A stretch of DNA of 54,678 nt from an uncultured Bacteroidota bacterium (GCA_913055825.1 CAJXKB010000009.1:1-54678); one strand, 5' to 3'. Counted from the stretch's first letter, positions 40,260 to 49,757 are shown. Notes: a model not told the origin generated them from the letters alone. Translations and numbers: made by a program.

Positions 40260-41618
40260 ATGACACCGGTAAACTATTTAATTAAAAATGCCCGGGTTGT
40301 AAATGAAGGGCAGGAGTTTAAAGCGGATGTCTATCTGCGAAATGGTCTTATCGAAAAAATAGCTACAGTTTCGGGGTTAAACTCTAAAGGAAATTATAAA
40401 CTTATCGATGCAGAAGGTTTGTATTTATTTCCGGGTGTTATTGACGATCAGGTGCATTTCAGGGAACCTGGTTTGGAATATAAAGCCGATATTTACTCCG
40501 AAAGCAAGGCTGCCGTGGCCGGTGGCACTACCAGTTTTATGGAAATGCCCAATACCAACCCGCCGGTCTTAACACAGGAATTGCTGGAAGAAAAATATGC
40601 TTTGGCTAAGGAAAAATCACTGGCCAATTATTCTTTTTATATGGGTGCCTCAAACGATAACCTCGAAGAGGTTTTAAAAACTGATCCCGCGAAAGTTTGT
40701 GGGGTAAAAGTATTTATGGGCTCTTCCACAGGAAATATGTTGGTTGACGATGATGATGTACTGGAAGCTATTTTCTCAAAAGTACCCATGCTCATTGCCA
40801 CACATTGTGAAGATGAGACTACCGTTCAGGCCAATAATCAGAAATATTATAAAAAATTGGGGATGAAAGCTACTGCGGCAGTTCATCCGCTTATCAGAAC
40901 GGCTGAAGCTTGTTATTTGTCATCTGCAAAGGCAGTCGGCCTGGCAAAAAAATATGGTGCACGCCTGCACATCCTTCATCTGTCTACTGCCCGCGAAATG
41001 GCCTTATTTGATGGAACGATACCCCTGGAGGAGAAGAGGATTACTGCCGAGGTTTGTGTTCATCACCTATGGTTTTCCGATGAAGATTATTCCCGGAAAG
41101 GGAATTTTGTAAAATGGAACCCTGCCATAAAATCGAAACACGACCGAGAAGCTTTACTTGGAGCATTACTGAATGGGCGTCTGGATGTGGTAGCTACCGA
41201 TCATGCACCCCATACGCTGGAAGAGAAACAAAGGCCCTATTTTAAAGCACCGTCCGGTGGCCCTATGGTTCAGCATTCGCTGGTAGCCATGCTTGAGTTA
41301 GTGCACAAAGGAAAATTAAAAACGGAACAGGTGGTTGAGAAAATGTGCCACAATCCGGCTACTATTTTTCGGGTAAAAAACCGCGGGTTTATCCGTGAAG
41401 GTTATGCAGCCGATTTAGTCCTGGTTGATATGAATAGCCCGTGGGAAGTCAATAAATCAAACATTTTATACAAATGTGGTTGGTCGCCCATGGAGGGAGA
41501 AACTTTTCATTCGCAAGTGATAAAAACTTTTGTGAATGGTCATCTTGTATATAACAAGGGCATATTTCACGAAAGTAAAAAAGGCCAACGACTTCATTTT
41601 AAACCACACAACCACTAA
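40260..41618 (+). CDS. pyrC: Dihydroorotase (Bacteroidota type)
   Basis: A 452-residue amidohydrolase expected to form dihydroorotate from carbamoyl-aspartate in pyrimidine synthesis. The barrel motifs are present (TSFMEMPNTNPP, KVFMGSSTGNM with the carboxylated Lys, ATHCED, LHILHLST, VVATDHAPHT). The first metal motif HxH reads QVH (Q64-V-H66) within DDQVHFREPG, lacking one usual ligand. I remember this as common in Bacteroidota enzymes annotated as dihydroorotase, so the call stands, with slight doubt about the substrate. Confidence 0.88.
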   Translation: MTPVNYLIKNARVVNEGQEFKADVYLRNGLIEKIATVSGLNSKGNYKLIDAEGLYLFPGVIDDQVHFREPGLEYKADIYSESKAAVAGGTTSFMEMPNTNPPVLTQELLEEKYALAKEKSLANYSFYMGASNDNLEEVLKTDPAKVCGVKVFMGSSTGNMLVDDDDVLEAIFSKVPMLIATHCEDETTVQANNQKYYKKLGMKATAAVHPLIRTAEACYLSSAKAVGLAKKYGARLHILHLSTAREMALFDGTIPLEEKRITAEVCVHHLWFSDEDYSRKGNFVKWNPAIKSKHDREALLGALLNGRLDVVATDHAPHTLEEKQRPYFKAPSGGPMVQHSLVAMLELVHKGKLKTEQVVEKMCHNPATIFRVKNRGFIREGYAADLVLVDMNSPWEVNKSNILYKCGWSPMEGETFHSQVIKTFVNGHLVYNKGIFHESKKGQRLHFKPHNH

Positions 41619-41680
41619 GCACCTTTGTTGAAACCAACTGTGGTTACTTTGTCACAATATCCCAAAAAAATATCTCGGCA

Positions 41681-43333
41681 TTAACTGGCACAACAACTTA
41701 GTGTTGCAACATCTTTTCCAAAAGTAATGGCTGCCAGCTTAATACCTTCTCCCATAGTAAGGTACGGATACATGTTTTCGGCCAACTCATTGACCGTAAT
41801 CCCATATTTTATGGCCATACTCAGCGCCTGGATAAGTTCGCCTCCTTCCGGGGCAACTATTCTGGCACCAATAAGTTTATCCGATTCGGTGTTTCGGATT
41901 AGTTTGATAAAACCACGGGTATCGCGAGCAGCAATGGCCCTGGGGACATCTTTCAACTCCAGTTTAGAAACTTCAAACGGGATATTTTGTGTTTTTGCCT
42001 GTGCTTCATCCAGTCCGACTCCGGCTACCTGGGGATCGGTGAAAACCACCCAGGGAAGGGCTGAATAATCTGCTGCTTTGCCTGCTCCGGTAAAAGCATT
42101 CTCAATAGCAATTTTTCCTTCAAAAGCAGCGGTGTAAACATAGGATGGAGTATTGACAACATCACCCGCGGCATAAATATGAGGAATGTTGGTTTCCATT
42201 TCTTCATTTACTGCGATGTGGCCGTCCCCGGAAAGTTGCACCCCTGTGTTTTCCAATTTTAATTTTCTTGTATTGGCTTTTATACCTGTAACCACAACAA
42301 TTTTTCCCGTTTCAACCATTTCGGTGAGCTCGCCAACTGAATTTTTAGCATGAATGATTATCTTATTTCCTCTTTTTTCAAATCGAACTGCCCTGAAATT
42401 TGGCATGATTTCAATGCCTTCGCTACGCATATGTTTTTCTAATTCTTCACTGATGTCAGGTGTTTGGCTTCTTAACACCCGGTCAGTAAACTCTATGATG
42501 CGGACTTTAACTCCAAGCCGGTTATATGCCATAGCTATTTCGCAGCCAATATAGCCGGCGCCCATAATCGTCAGACTTTCGGGATATTCTTCCAGATTAA
42601 ACAAAGAAATATTGGTTAGATATCCGATATCATTTAACCCTTCGATATTCGGAATATTTGTACTTGCTCCCGTGGCAATCAGGAATTTTAAAGCCGTAAA
42701 AGTTTCTTTACCGTCCACACGGATGGTTTTATCATCAACAAATTCAGCACGGCCTTTGAGCAGCGTCAGGTTTTCGAAATCACTAACTACATCCATGTAT
42801 TTTTTTTGTTGCAACGTAGCAACCAACTGTTTTTTATCTTTGATTATCTGTGCAAAATCAAAAATGGCACCTTTGGGCCGTACGCCTGCAAAATTGGAAT
42901 GTGTGGCATGCCAGGCTGTTTCAGCAGTGCGGATAAGCGTTTTGGAAGGGACACAACCCACATTCACACAGGTTCCGCCAAAATCGAGCCCGGCATTTAC
43001 CATAAGTGTTTTTAGCCCCAGACTTTCGGCTTTTATAGCTGCCGAAAAGGCTGCCGAGCCACCGCCAACAATGATTAAATCATACTGTTTTGTAACCGGT
43101 GTTCCGGCTTCGGGAATAATCTCACCAGCAACCCGGTAGTGCTCAGTATCATTAATTGTTTTTATAATTTCATCTTTGGATATTACATTTTCATCGAAAG
43201 TAAATATTCCATTCCCCTTCGGGTAGGAAACTTTCTTTTCCACAATACCTGCTTTATTTTGAAATTGCCTCTCAATGGTTGTTGCACAATGGTCACAGGT
43301 CATCCCTTTTATTTTTAGTTTTATAATTTTCAT
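41681..43333 (-). CDS. merA: Mercuric reductase
   Basis: A flavoprotein disulfide reductase that reduces Hg(II) to Hg(0) with NADPH. A 70-residue N-terminal HMA domain carries GMTCDHCAT (9-17), which binds Hg(II). FAD motif IIVGGGSAAFSAA follows, then the redox pair in GGTCVNVGCVPSK and AAGDVV. The C-terminal Cys-Cys pair (LSCCAS) receives the metal, as in Tn501 MerA. The length of 550 residues fits. It is the last gene of the arsR-merTP-merA operon. No merB is present, so organomercury breakdown is not expected here. Confidence 0.96.
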   Translation of the reverse strand: MKIIKLKIKGMTCDHCATTIERQFQNKAGIVEKKVSYPKGNGIFTFDENVISKDEIIKTINDTEHYRVAGEIIPEAGTPVTKQYDLIIVGGGSAAFSAAIKAESLGLKTLMVNAGLDFGGTCVNVGCVPSKTLIRTAETAWHATHSNFAGVRPKGAIFDFAQIIKDKKQLVATLQQKKYMDVVSDFENLTLLKGRAEFVDDKTIRVDGKETFTALKFLIATGASTNIPNIEGLNDIGYLTNISLFNLEEYPESLTIMGAGYIGCEIAMAYNRLGVKVRIIEFTDRVLRSQTPDISEELEKHMRSEGIEIMPNFRAVRFEKRGNKIIIHAKNSVGELTEMVETGKIVVVTGIKANTRKLKLENTGVQLSGDGHIAVNEEMETNIPHIYAAGDVVNTPSYVYTAAFEGKIAIENAFTGAGKAADYSALPWVVFTDPQVAGVGLDEAQAKTQNIPFEVSKLELKDVPRAIAARDTRGFIKLIRNTESDKLIGARIVAPEGGELIQALSMAIKYGITVNELAENMYPYLTMGEGIKLAAITFGKDVATLSCCAS

Positions 43334-43386
43334 ATCTTTTCTATTTTAACGTTTAAGCAAATTCTTAATTAATTGATGTAAAAAAA

Positions 43387-44007
43387 TTAGTGACCCAATG
43401 AGTCTCCTATAACTTTATAACTGGTAGCATCAATAGATTTGATGATTTTTTTTGGTGAAGTTTTCGATTTGTCAAATTTCACTACCGCTTTGCCCGTGTG
43501 GAAATCTGCTTTTGCATTTATCACCCCAGGCACCTGATAAACTGCATTCTCAACGTTGTTATCGCAGGCAGAGCAAGTCATTCCCTGAACATTAAGATGC
43601 AACGTCTGGATATCATTTTGCTTAACAACGACGACCTCCTTATTGTTATTTGGATAAAAAACTGATCCATAGTAGGGAAAAGCCATCATAAGCACAGCAA
43701 AAATAGTCACTATGGTCAAAAATCTTTTCGACTGCCAGAATGATAATTTTGTTTCATCCTCACAATCACAAGCTATTTCATCAGCCTTATATGGCTTTAG
43801 TTTTTGAATCCAGGCGAAAGCCAGGACGATAATTGTTATTCCGATAAGGTATGGACGGTAAGGTTCAATCCACGAAAAAGCCGAGGCAGCTCCTGCAGCT
43901 CCCGAAATAAGTGCCAACACCGGGGTGATGCAGCATAAAGAAGCAGTTATAGCCGTTAAAATACCTGCTCCGGCCAATTTGGTTGTATTTGATTTTTTGA
44001 AATTCAT
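43387..44007 (-). CDS. merTP: Mercuric ion transporter MerTP fusion
   Basis: A 206-residue fusion. The first 130 residues are a MerT-like membrane transporter with Cys pair SLCCITP in the first helix (residues 24-26), and a second cytoplasmic Cys pair (ACDCEDE). The last 70 residues are a MerP-like HMA domain (GMTCSACDNN). In most Proteobacteria MerT and MerP are separate; fused forms occur in Bacteroidota and others. It moves Hg(II) to MerA in the cytoplasm. The start overlaps the arsR stop by four bases (ATGA). Confidence 0.92.
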   Translation of the reverse strand: MNFKKSNTTKLAGAGILTAITASLCCITPVLALISGAAGAASAFSWIEPYRPYLIGITIIVLAFAWIQKLKPYKADEIACDCEDETKLSFWQSKRFLTIVTIFAVLMMAFPYYGSVFYPNNNKEVVVVKQNDIQTLHLNVQGMTCSACDNNVENAVYQVPGVINAKADFHTGKAVVKFDKSKTSPKKIIKSIDATSYKVIGDSLGH

Positions 44008-44381
44008 ACAAGTTCCTCCTTTGGTTTTACTCCAATAATATGGCTGAAAATTACTTTGAGCAAGTCTAAATGCCGGGTTTTAAGCGAATAAAAAAGTGTT
44101 TGCCCCTCCCGCCTCATAGTCACGATGTTTCCGTCCTTCATTTTGCGTAAGTGCTGTGAAACAGCCGGAACGCTCATGCCCAAAATATCCGAGAGGTCAC
44201 AGGGACATAATTCCGGCTCTTCATGTAAAAGAAATATAATTTTTAACCGCACTTCGTTCCCGGCCAAAGCCAGGACACTACTCAGCTGGTGGATGGGAGT
44301 TGCTTCCACAGTCAGTCTTTCTTTACATTTATCGATTTTTTTTCTATCGGCAAATAGCCTGATACACGATTGATTGCTCAT
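44004..44381 (-). CDS. ArsR/SmtB-family metal-responsive repressor of the mer operon
   Basis: A 125-residue winged-helix repressor with metal motif ELCPCDLS (Cys59, Cys61) at the alpha-3 helix, plus N-terminal Cys6 and Cys19. This arrangement resembles CadC, where four Cys bind thiophilic metal. The recognition helix is VPAVSQHLRKMKDG. I use the ATG at 44381 (MSNQSC); an upstream ATG at 44411 lies in the promoter's -7 box. It presumably senses Hg(II) in place of the usual MerR. A palindromic operator overlaps its promoter. Confidence 0.92.
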   Translation of the reverse strand: MSNQSCIRLFADRKKIDKCKERLTVEATPIHQLSSVLALAGNEVRLKIIFLLHEEPELCPCDLSDILGMSVPAVSQHLRKMKDGNIVTMRREGQTLFYSLKTRHLDLLKVIFSHIIGVKPKEELV

Positions 44382-44410
44382 GGTTGTATGTTTTAAGATG
44401 AATAATGGCA

Positions 44411-44418
44411 CAAAGATA
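44411..44418 (-). promoter_or_regulatory. -7 box of the mer operon
   Basis: On the minus strand this is TATCTTTG, a full TAnnTTTG match 30 bases before the preferred ATG of the repressor. TTGC inside the palindrome lies about 20 bases upstream and is a plausible -33 element. Confidence 0.65.
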
Positions 44419-44429
44419 CATAATTTTGC

Positions 44430-44453
44430 TTATTTAAGCAATTGCTTAAATAA
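44430..44453. promoter_or_regulatory. Operator: perfect 24-bp palindrome in front of the mer operon
   Basis: The 24 bases are exactly self-complementary, with central TAAGCAATTGCTTA and A/T-rich arms. Length and symmetry fit ArsR/SmtB operators. It covers the predicted -33 region, so bound repressor would block polymerase and metal would release it. Confidence 0.75.
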
Positions 44454-44537
44454 TTATAATTATTTAGTCGTTCTTTATCAACCAAAATTTAGAATAAATT
44501 GCTTTTAATTTTGTAACATTTTGATATTTAACCGGTA

Positions 44538-46370
44538 TTACTGCTTTTTCAGGATTAAAGCAGTCAGCGGTTTTATTTGTACAATTTGATTGTACACATC
44601 GCCATTTAGTAAATCGACATAGTGATCAAATGCCGGCAAAATAAAGGGCTGTGGAGTATTTTCAAGATTAAAAAGTACATAAATTTCATTTGTTGCATCA
44701 AATCTTTTGTAAGCCAATACTTTTCCTGATGCTTTAAGAAACTGGATATCCCCTGTGCTGAGTACCGGATTTTCTTTTCTGATTTGAATCAGTTTTTTGT
44801 AAAAAAGGTATTGGGATTTATTAAAACCAACACTGTCGTATTTTTTGGGTACAGGCTGGATGTTCGTCCGTGTTTCCGGTTGAAAATGATATTCGGGCCA
44901 CCACAGGGGTTTGCGGCAATCGGGGTCATCGGCGCCCCACATACCCATTTCATCACCATTCCAAATTTGAGGAGCCCCCACATTCGTAAATTGATGGATA
45001 AGATATAGATCAACCCTTTTATAGGTTTCCGCATCCGGTTTTCCGGTACGATAATCAGGGTTCTCATTGGGTTTTGCGTGATATTTATATTTCCCCGGAT
45101 TATAAAAACTACTCAGTAGACGTGGGGTATCGTGAGTAGCAGCCACATCCATCATGGCATACCGGAATGGCTTTGCAAGACGGTTCCATTGAAATTGCAA
45201 ACTGTCAACGAATTGTTGTGCTGTAATGGGGAAATTTGTTTTGGCAAAAAATGACCTTGCCGGACGATAAATCTGATAAAACATAACGGCATCAAAAACA
45301 TCTCCTTTAAGGTAAGGGGCAGGATTCATAAGTACATCGGGCCAGTGCGTCCACCAAATTTCACCAACAAGGTATGCTGTCGGTTTCACCGATTTCACAA
45401 ACTTGCGATAGTCGCGCCAAAAGCCCATAGGAATCTGGTCAGCGACATCTAATCTGTAACCATCAATTCCATTGGTAGTATTTCCATCAGGCGCAAGCCA
45501 ACGTTTTGTTACTGCAAAAATTTGCTTTTTGGCACCTGTGTTGATATTACCTTCATACGGATAGCCGTATTCGTGTTTTCCTTTTACGTTTATCTTTTTA
45601 ATTTCCGGCAGGCTCATAATATTTAGCCACCCTTTATATTTAAACTCATTTTGTGGTGTGGCCGGATTGTCAAACGAAAGAATGGTATACCAATTTTTAT
45701 ATGGTGAATTTTGTTGATTTTTTTTAATGTCTTTAAATGCCCAATATTCGACCCCTGTGTGGTTCCACGAATAATCAAGGATAATCTTCATGCCCCTTTT
45801 ATGAACCTCACGAATGAGTTTTAAGAATAATTTGTCGGCAGCAGTCCATTTCCAGGTGGCTGGGTCGCCAGGATCCTCAGAGGCCATTATTTTATTGTCA
45901 CCAACCGGATCGGGGCCAAAATTGACATCCACGTGTCTGTAATTTCTGGCATCATATTTATGCAGTGAAGGGGCGTCATTAACAGGATTTAGATAAATGG
46001 CTGTAATACCTAAATCACTAAGATAGTTAAGCTTATCCAGTACTCCTTGCAGATCACCTCCATAACGCCGATATTGAAGGTTTGGATAAAACGATTTGCC
46101 ATCTGTTTTGGCCCAGTCGTCTTCGGTATACCAATCTTGGGTCCATGGAGTTATTCTCCAGTGGGGAGGTATAGGGTCTGATGAGGCGGAATACATATTT
46201 TGAGGTTTGGGGTCGTTGGTTGTATCTCCATTATAGAAGCGCTCGACAAATATTTGGTACCAGACTACTTTTTTTGCCCAGACGGGAGGAAGGCTTGTTT
46301 GTGATTTAACAGTTTGTGCCCGGAGGCCAACTGTTAGAGCAAATAAGAGGAGGAAGAGTATTTTTTTCAT
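44538..46370 (-). CDS. Secreted GH13 alpha-amylase-family enzyme
   Basis: A 610-residue glycoside hydrolase with an N-terminal signal peptide (MKKILFLLLFALTVGLRAQ). GH13 conserved regions appear in order: AIYLNPVNDAPSLHKYD, ILDYSWNHTG, GIDGYRLDVAD (nucleophile Asp), LVGEIWW (acid/base Glu) and ATHDTPRL (third Asp). A C-terminal beta domain follows (YVLFNLENTPQ). No lipobox is evident, so it is probably periplasmic and acts on imported maltooligosaccharides as SusA-like enzymes do. It follows susE after a terminator and has its own promoter box. Confidence 0.92.
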   Translation of the reverse strand: MKKILFLLLFALTVGLRAQTVKSQTSLPPVWAKKVVWYQIFVERFYNGDTTNDPKPQNMYSASSDPIPPHWRITPWTQDWYTEDDWAKTDGKSFYPNLQYRRYGGDLQGVLDKLNYLSDLGITAIYLNPVNDAPSLHKYDARNYRHVDVNFGPDPVGDNKIMASEDPGDPATWKWTAADKLFLKLIREVHKRGMKIILDYSWNHTGVEYWAFKDIKKNQQNSPYKNWYTILSFDNPATPQNEFKYKGWLNIMSLPEIKKINVKGKHEYGYPYEGNINTGAKKQIFAVTKRWLAPDGNTTNGIDGYRLDVADQIPMGFWRDYRKFVKSVKPTAYLVGEIWWTHWPDVLMNPAPYLKGDVFDAVMFYQIYRPARSFFAKTNFPITAQQFVDSLQFQWNRLAKPFRYAMMDVAATHDTPRLLSSFYNPGKYKYHAKPNENPDYRTGKPDAETYKRVDLYLIHQFTNVGAPQIWNGDEMGMWGADDPDCRKPLWWPEYHFQPETRTNIQPVPKKYDSVGFNKSQYLFYKKLIQIRKENPVLSTGDIQFLKASGKVLAYKRFDATNEIYVLFNLENTPQPFILPAFDHYVDLLNGDVYNQIVQIKPLTALILKKQ

Positions 46371-46392
46371 AAATTTTAATAAAGTTAATTTT

Positions 46393-46400
46393 CAAATATA
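46393..46400 (-). promoter_or_regulatory. Putative -7 box for the GH13 gene
   Basis: On the minus strand this is TATATTTG, a full TAnnTTTG match 22 bases before the ATG and downstream of the susE terminator, giving the enzyme separate control. Confidence 0.5.
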
Positions 46401-46430
46401 CGAACAATTACAATGGTGCTTTTAGACAAA

Positions 46431-46460
46431 AAAAGGCCGGACTATATTGGCCCGGCCTTT
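46431..46460 (-). terminator. Terminator downstream of susE
   Basis: AAAGGCCGG and CCGGCCTTT form a strong stem, with a run of seven T residues on the minus strand. It lies 16 bases past the susE stop. Confidence 0.75.
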
Positions 46461-46476
46461 AATTGAAGAATAACCT

Positions 46477-47541
46477 TTAGTTCTTTTTCACGTTGTAGCG
46501 ATAAACGGTATGGCTTAAATCTAACGTAATGGTATAATTACCGGCAACATCAATATGAATATTGGCGCCGTCTTGATCCAGTTTACCATTTTGGTTGTTG
46601 CTGCCATAGTTTAAATCCCATGCACTATTTGCCCTGAATTTGATATCAGCAGCATTCAGATCGAGCGTAACCGTCCACAATTGAGTGTCAGGATTATATG
46701 TCATGGGCGTATCAGTATCCCATCCGCCGGGCGTGGCATCGCCAATCAAACCCCATGTGGTTTTCAAATAAGTCCAGGTGAGATCGTTTGTGTTCACATT
46801 AAATTTATAGAAACCTGCCTCGGGGACACTTAAGTTACCGGCACCACCATCAGTACTTAACGTTCCGGGGGTACCACCGTCACCATAATTGATACCATTC
46901 CAATCGCGCTCGCTGGTAAATTTAAATTCACCGGGAGCGTCCATATAGATATAACCTTCAAAATTTCCATCGCTTTTGAGTGAACCAATCGAATCGGCAG
47001 CATCAGGTGCCCATCCCTGGTAAGCACCTGGGACATACAACTGGGGATAAACAATGGGAACGGTGTAAGGGGTAAAAGTAATGTTTACCACTTTTGAATA
47101 AATATCATCTACCTGACTGCTGATGTTTGCCACAACCCGGAATGCAATATTCAAGGGTGTTGCCACTTCAGGGTCAGCTTCCATAAGCAATAATTTATTG
47201 TTCAAATCTCCAAGGCTTACTTCAAGTGTTGTAGTACTTTTTGTTGTTCCTAAAGTAGTAGGATTACTAAAATTATTGCCTTCGAGGTCCATTTGAACCG
47301 AGTAGTTAATGGCTGTATTAAAACCATAATTAGCAGCTTTCCAGCTAAATAAAACGGTGCTGTCCTGGTTTGTTTTTGTGATAACCACAGATGTTCCATC
47401 AGCTGAAGCATCTATAACAGGCGCTGTTACTTTAGCAGGGTCCAGGACAACTCGGTTTTCATCTTTTTTACAAGAATAAAAACCGATCATGGTTGCCAGG
47501 ACAATTATTAATATTGAAATTCTTTTCATCATTGTATTCAA
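46477..47541 (-). CDS. SusE-like surface starch-binding lipoprotein
   Basis: A 354-residue lipoprotein (lipobox FYSC, Cys24). An N-terminal SusE Ig-like domain spans about residues 30-155. Two starch-binding modules follow at about 165-260 (YVPGAYQGW, INYGDGG) and 261-352 (WGLIGDATPGGWD, FRANSAWDLNYG). Such lipoproteins hold starch at the outer face next to SusCD. The two modules are close relatives of those inserted in the SusD of this operon. It lies 11 bases after susD. Confidence 0.9.
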   Translation of the reverse strand: MNTMMKRISILIIVLATMIGFYSCKKDENRVVLDPAKVTAPVIDASADGTSVVITKTNQDSTVLFSWKAANYGFNTAINYSVQMDLEGNNFSNPTTLGTTKSTTTLEVSLGDLNNKLLLMEADPEVATPLNIAFRVVANISSQVDDIYSKVVNITFTPYTVPIVYPQLYVPGAYQGWAPDAADSIGSLKSDGNFEGYIYMDAPGEFKFTSERDWNGINYGDGGTPGTLSTDGGAGNLSVPEAGFYKFNVNTNDLTWTYLKTTWGLIGDATPGGWDTDTPMTYNPDTQLWTVTLDLNAADIKFRANSAWDLNYGSNNQNGKLDQDGANIHIDVAGNYTITLDLSHTVYRYNVKKN

Positions 47542-47552
47542 AATTTAAAAGA

Positions 47553-49757
47553 TTAATAACCGGGGTTTTGTGTTAAATTAGGATTGGCCGTCAGGTCAGA
47601 AGACGGGATAGGGTAGAGGTTGTATTTGCTATCGGTTGCCACACCGGCTTTTACACCACCTTTCCATGGCCATAGATAATTGCCACCGGTAAATTTACCG
47701 AAACGAATTAAATCGGTACGGCGTGTAGCTTCCCAATATAATTCACGGGCTCTTTCGTCGAGTATGAAATCGAGGGTTAAATCGGCAGCTTTGATATTCC
47801 CCGAATTATCACCATAAGCTCTTTCTCTTAACAGATTGACGTAATTAACAGCTGTGGCCATGTCGCCACCTGCACCGCCTCTTACAACAGCTTCAGCATA
47901 CATTAAATATACATCAGCCAAACGGAACATGGGGAAGTCGGTATCGGGAAATGTCAGGTCTGATCCGGGAACTCCGGTTGAGGTAATGTTTTTGAATTTT
48001 GTAATGGCATAGCCTTGTTCAAATTTGCCAACATCATCAATGTCAAGTGATTGGCCGTCAGTCCAGAACATCGCCCGGTGATCATATGCTTTTCGTGTAA
48101 TGGTGTATGTGTAATCAGGGGCTCCCAGTTTTAGAGTAATAATATAAGTACCTGCCTCCGGGATAGTAATGTTATCGCCACCAGCATCTAGTACGCCATC
48201 GGCGCCAGTATCACCATAGTTAAGGTCCCAACTATCATTGGCACGGAATTTAATCTGACCGGCAGTCAGATCGAGGGTAGCTGTCCAAAGTCCGGTAGCA
48301 GGATCGAAAGTCATATTTTGGTCAGAATCCCAACCATTAGCAGTAGCATCGCCAATAATACCCCAGGTGGTTTTTACTGTGGTATAAGTAAGGTTTTTTA
48401 AGTCAACATTAATCTTGTAATATCCTGCATCAGGAACGGTAATGTTGGCACCACCCGGATCAAGGGTCCCATCAGCGCCGTTGTCTCCCCAATCGGGATC
48501 ACCCCATGCCGTTCCATTAATAAATTTAAACTGTGCTCCCGCATCGGCAAAATATAAATAACCTTCATAAGTACTGTCGTTGTTCACCGAAGCAATCACG
48601 GTAGAGTCATTGGATGGATCCCATCCCTGGTACGAGCCGGGGACATGTAATACGGGATAATCGGCTTTTACGTCTTTATGTTTTGGGGAAATTACCGGTG
48701 AAGTGAGGTCGGGATAGAATTTTTTAACCAGTGCGCTGGTTGTTCGTAAACCGGCCCAACCGCCGTCAATACCAAATGCAGCCGGATCCATGGTGCCCCC
48801 AACGGAAGCATGGATAATAAACGTGGTCCCTCCCCAGGTTTTAGTATGCACACCATCGAAATTCACGGAGAAAATAGTTTCGTTGTTGTTCACGTTATTA
48901 TCAGCCAGAAAGAGGTTTTGATATTTCGGTTCTAATGAATAGCCTGCATTGATAATTTTGTTACAGTATGTCAGGCATTCCGTGTTTTTATCCTGACCGG
49001 TATAAACTTTAGCATTCAAATATAATTTGGCAAGTAGCGTCCAATCGGCAGCTTTATCGGCACGTCCATATTCATTTTGTCGTGGGTCGGCCAAATCGGG
49101 TTCAATGGCTTTTAACTCTGTTTCGATAAAAGTAAACAGATCTGCCCGACTGATTTGTTTAGGTAAAAATGAGCCCACCGGATCGTCTTCGGTAACAAAA
49201 GGTACGCTACCAAATTCGTCCAATGCATGCCAATAACTCAGGGCACGTAAAAAACGGGCTTCGGCACGATATTGCTTAATCTGAGCTTTTAACTGATCGT
49301 CCACGCCACGTGCTGCAAGTTTAGCATCGGTGGTCTGGCGAAGAAATTCGTTACAGAGGGCAACCTGATAAAAAACGCGATAGTAAAATGCCTTGATAAA
49401 TACATCATTGGCATCCCACGACATATTATGAAAATCTTTCACTGTTTGGTCGTTCCACGAAATAACGGCTTCATCGGTAGGGAATTCCTGAAGATACCAA
49501 TAGCCTCTCAGGTACTGGCCAAAACCTTCGTCGATGCCACTAATATCAGCATTTCCGGCAGGGCCTTCCTGTCCTGAAACGGCAAGACCTGCATAAAGTT
49601 TTGCCAGTGCGCTTTTATAAGCGGCAGGGCTGTCGAAAACAGTGGCCGAAGTCAGTGTTTTCGGGTTCAGGGGTATGGTGTCCAGGTCTTTTGTACAAGA
49701 CGAGAGTACAAAGACAAAGCTGGCCACGAGCATGATTTTTAAATATAATCTGTACAT
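47553..49757 (-). CDS. SusD/RagB outer-membrane lipoprotein with inserted starch-binding modules
   Basis: The surface lid of a SusCD glycan importer. Lipobox LSSC puts lipid on Cys21. Typical SusD segments are FRLADVYLMYAEAV near residue 611, LDERARELYWE near residue 667 and LYPIPSSDL near the end. Residues about 365-556 (bases about 48090-48665) are not SusD but two starch-binding modules (HVPGSYQGWD; WGIIGDATANGWD, RANDSWDLNYGD), very similar to those in the following susE. Without them the protein would be about 540 residues, normal for SusD. The frame is intact on both sides, so this is an in-frame fusion, probably derived from susE. Confidence 0.93.
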   Translation of the reverse strand: MYRLYLKIMLVASFVFVLSSCTKDLDTIPLNPKTLTSATVFDSPAAYKSALAKLYAGLAVSGQEGPAGNADISGIDEGFGQYLRGYWYLQEFPTDEAVISWNDQTVKDFHNMSWDANDVFIKAFYYRVFYQVALCNEFLRQTTDAKLAARGVDDQLKAQIKQYRAEARFLRALSYWHALDEFGSVPFVTEDDPVGSFLPKQISRADLFTFIETELKAIEPDLADPRQNEYGRADKAADWTLLAKLYLNAKVYTGQDKNTECLTYCNKIINAGYSLEPKYQNLFLADNNVNNNETIFSVNFDGVHTKTWGGTTFIIHASVGGTMDPAAFGIDGGWAGLRTTSALVKKFYPDLTSPVISPKHKDVKADYPVLHVPGSYQGWDPSNDSTVIASVNNDSTYEGYLYFADAGAQFKFINGTAWGDPDWGDNGADGTLDPGGANITVPDAGYYKINVDLKNLTYTTVKTTWGIIGDATANGWDSDQNMTFDPATGLWTATLDLTAGQIKFRANDSWDLNYGDTGADGVLDAGGDNITIPEAGTYIITLKLGAPDYTYTITRKAYDHRAMFWTDGQSLDIDDVGKFEQGYAITKFKNITSTGVPGSDLTFPDTDFPMFRLADVYLMYAEAVVRGGAGGDMATAVNYVNLLRERAYGDNSGNIKAADLTLDFILDERARELYWEATRRTDLIRFGKFTGGNYLWPWKGGVKAGVATDSKYNLYPIPSSDLTANPNLTQNPGY

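Noticed and set aside
43387-44007. A separate merP gene
   Set aside because: The MerP-like domain is continuous with the transporter in one frame, with no internal start that would separate it.
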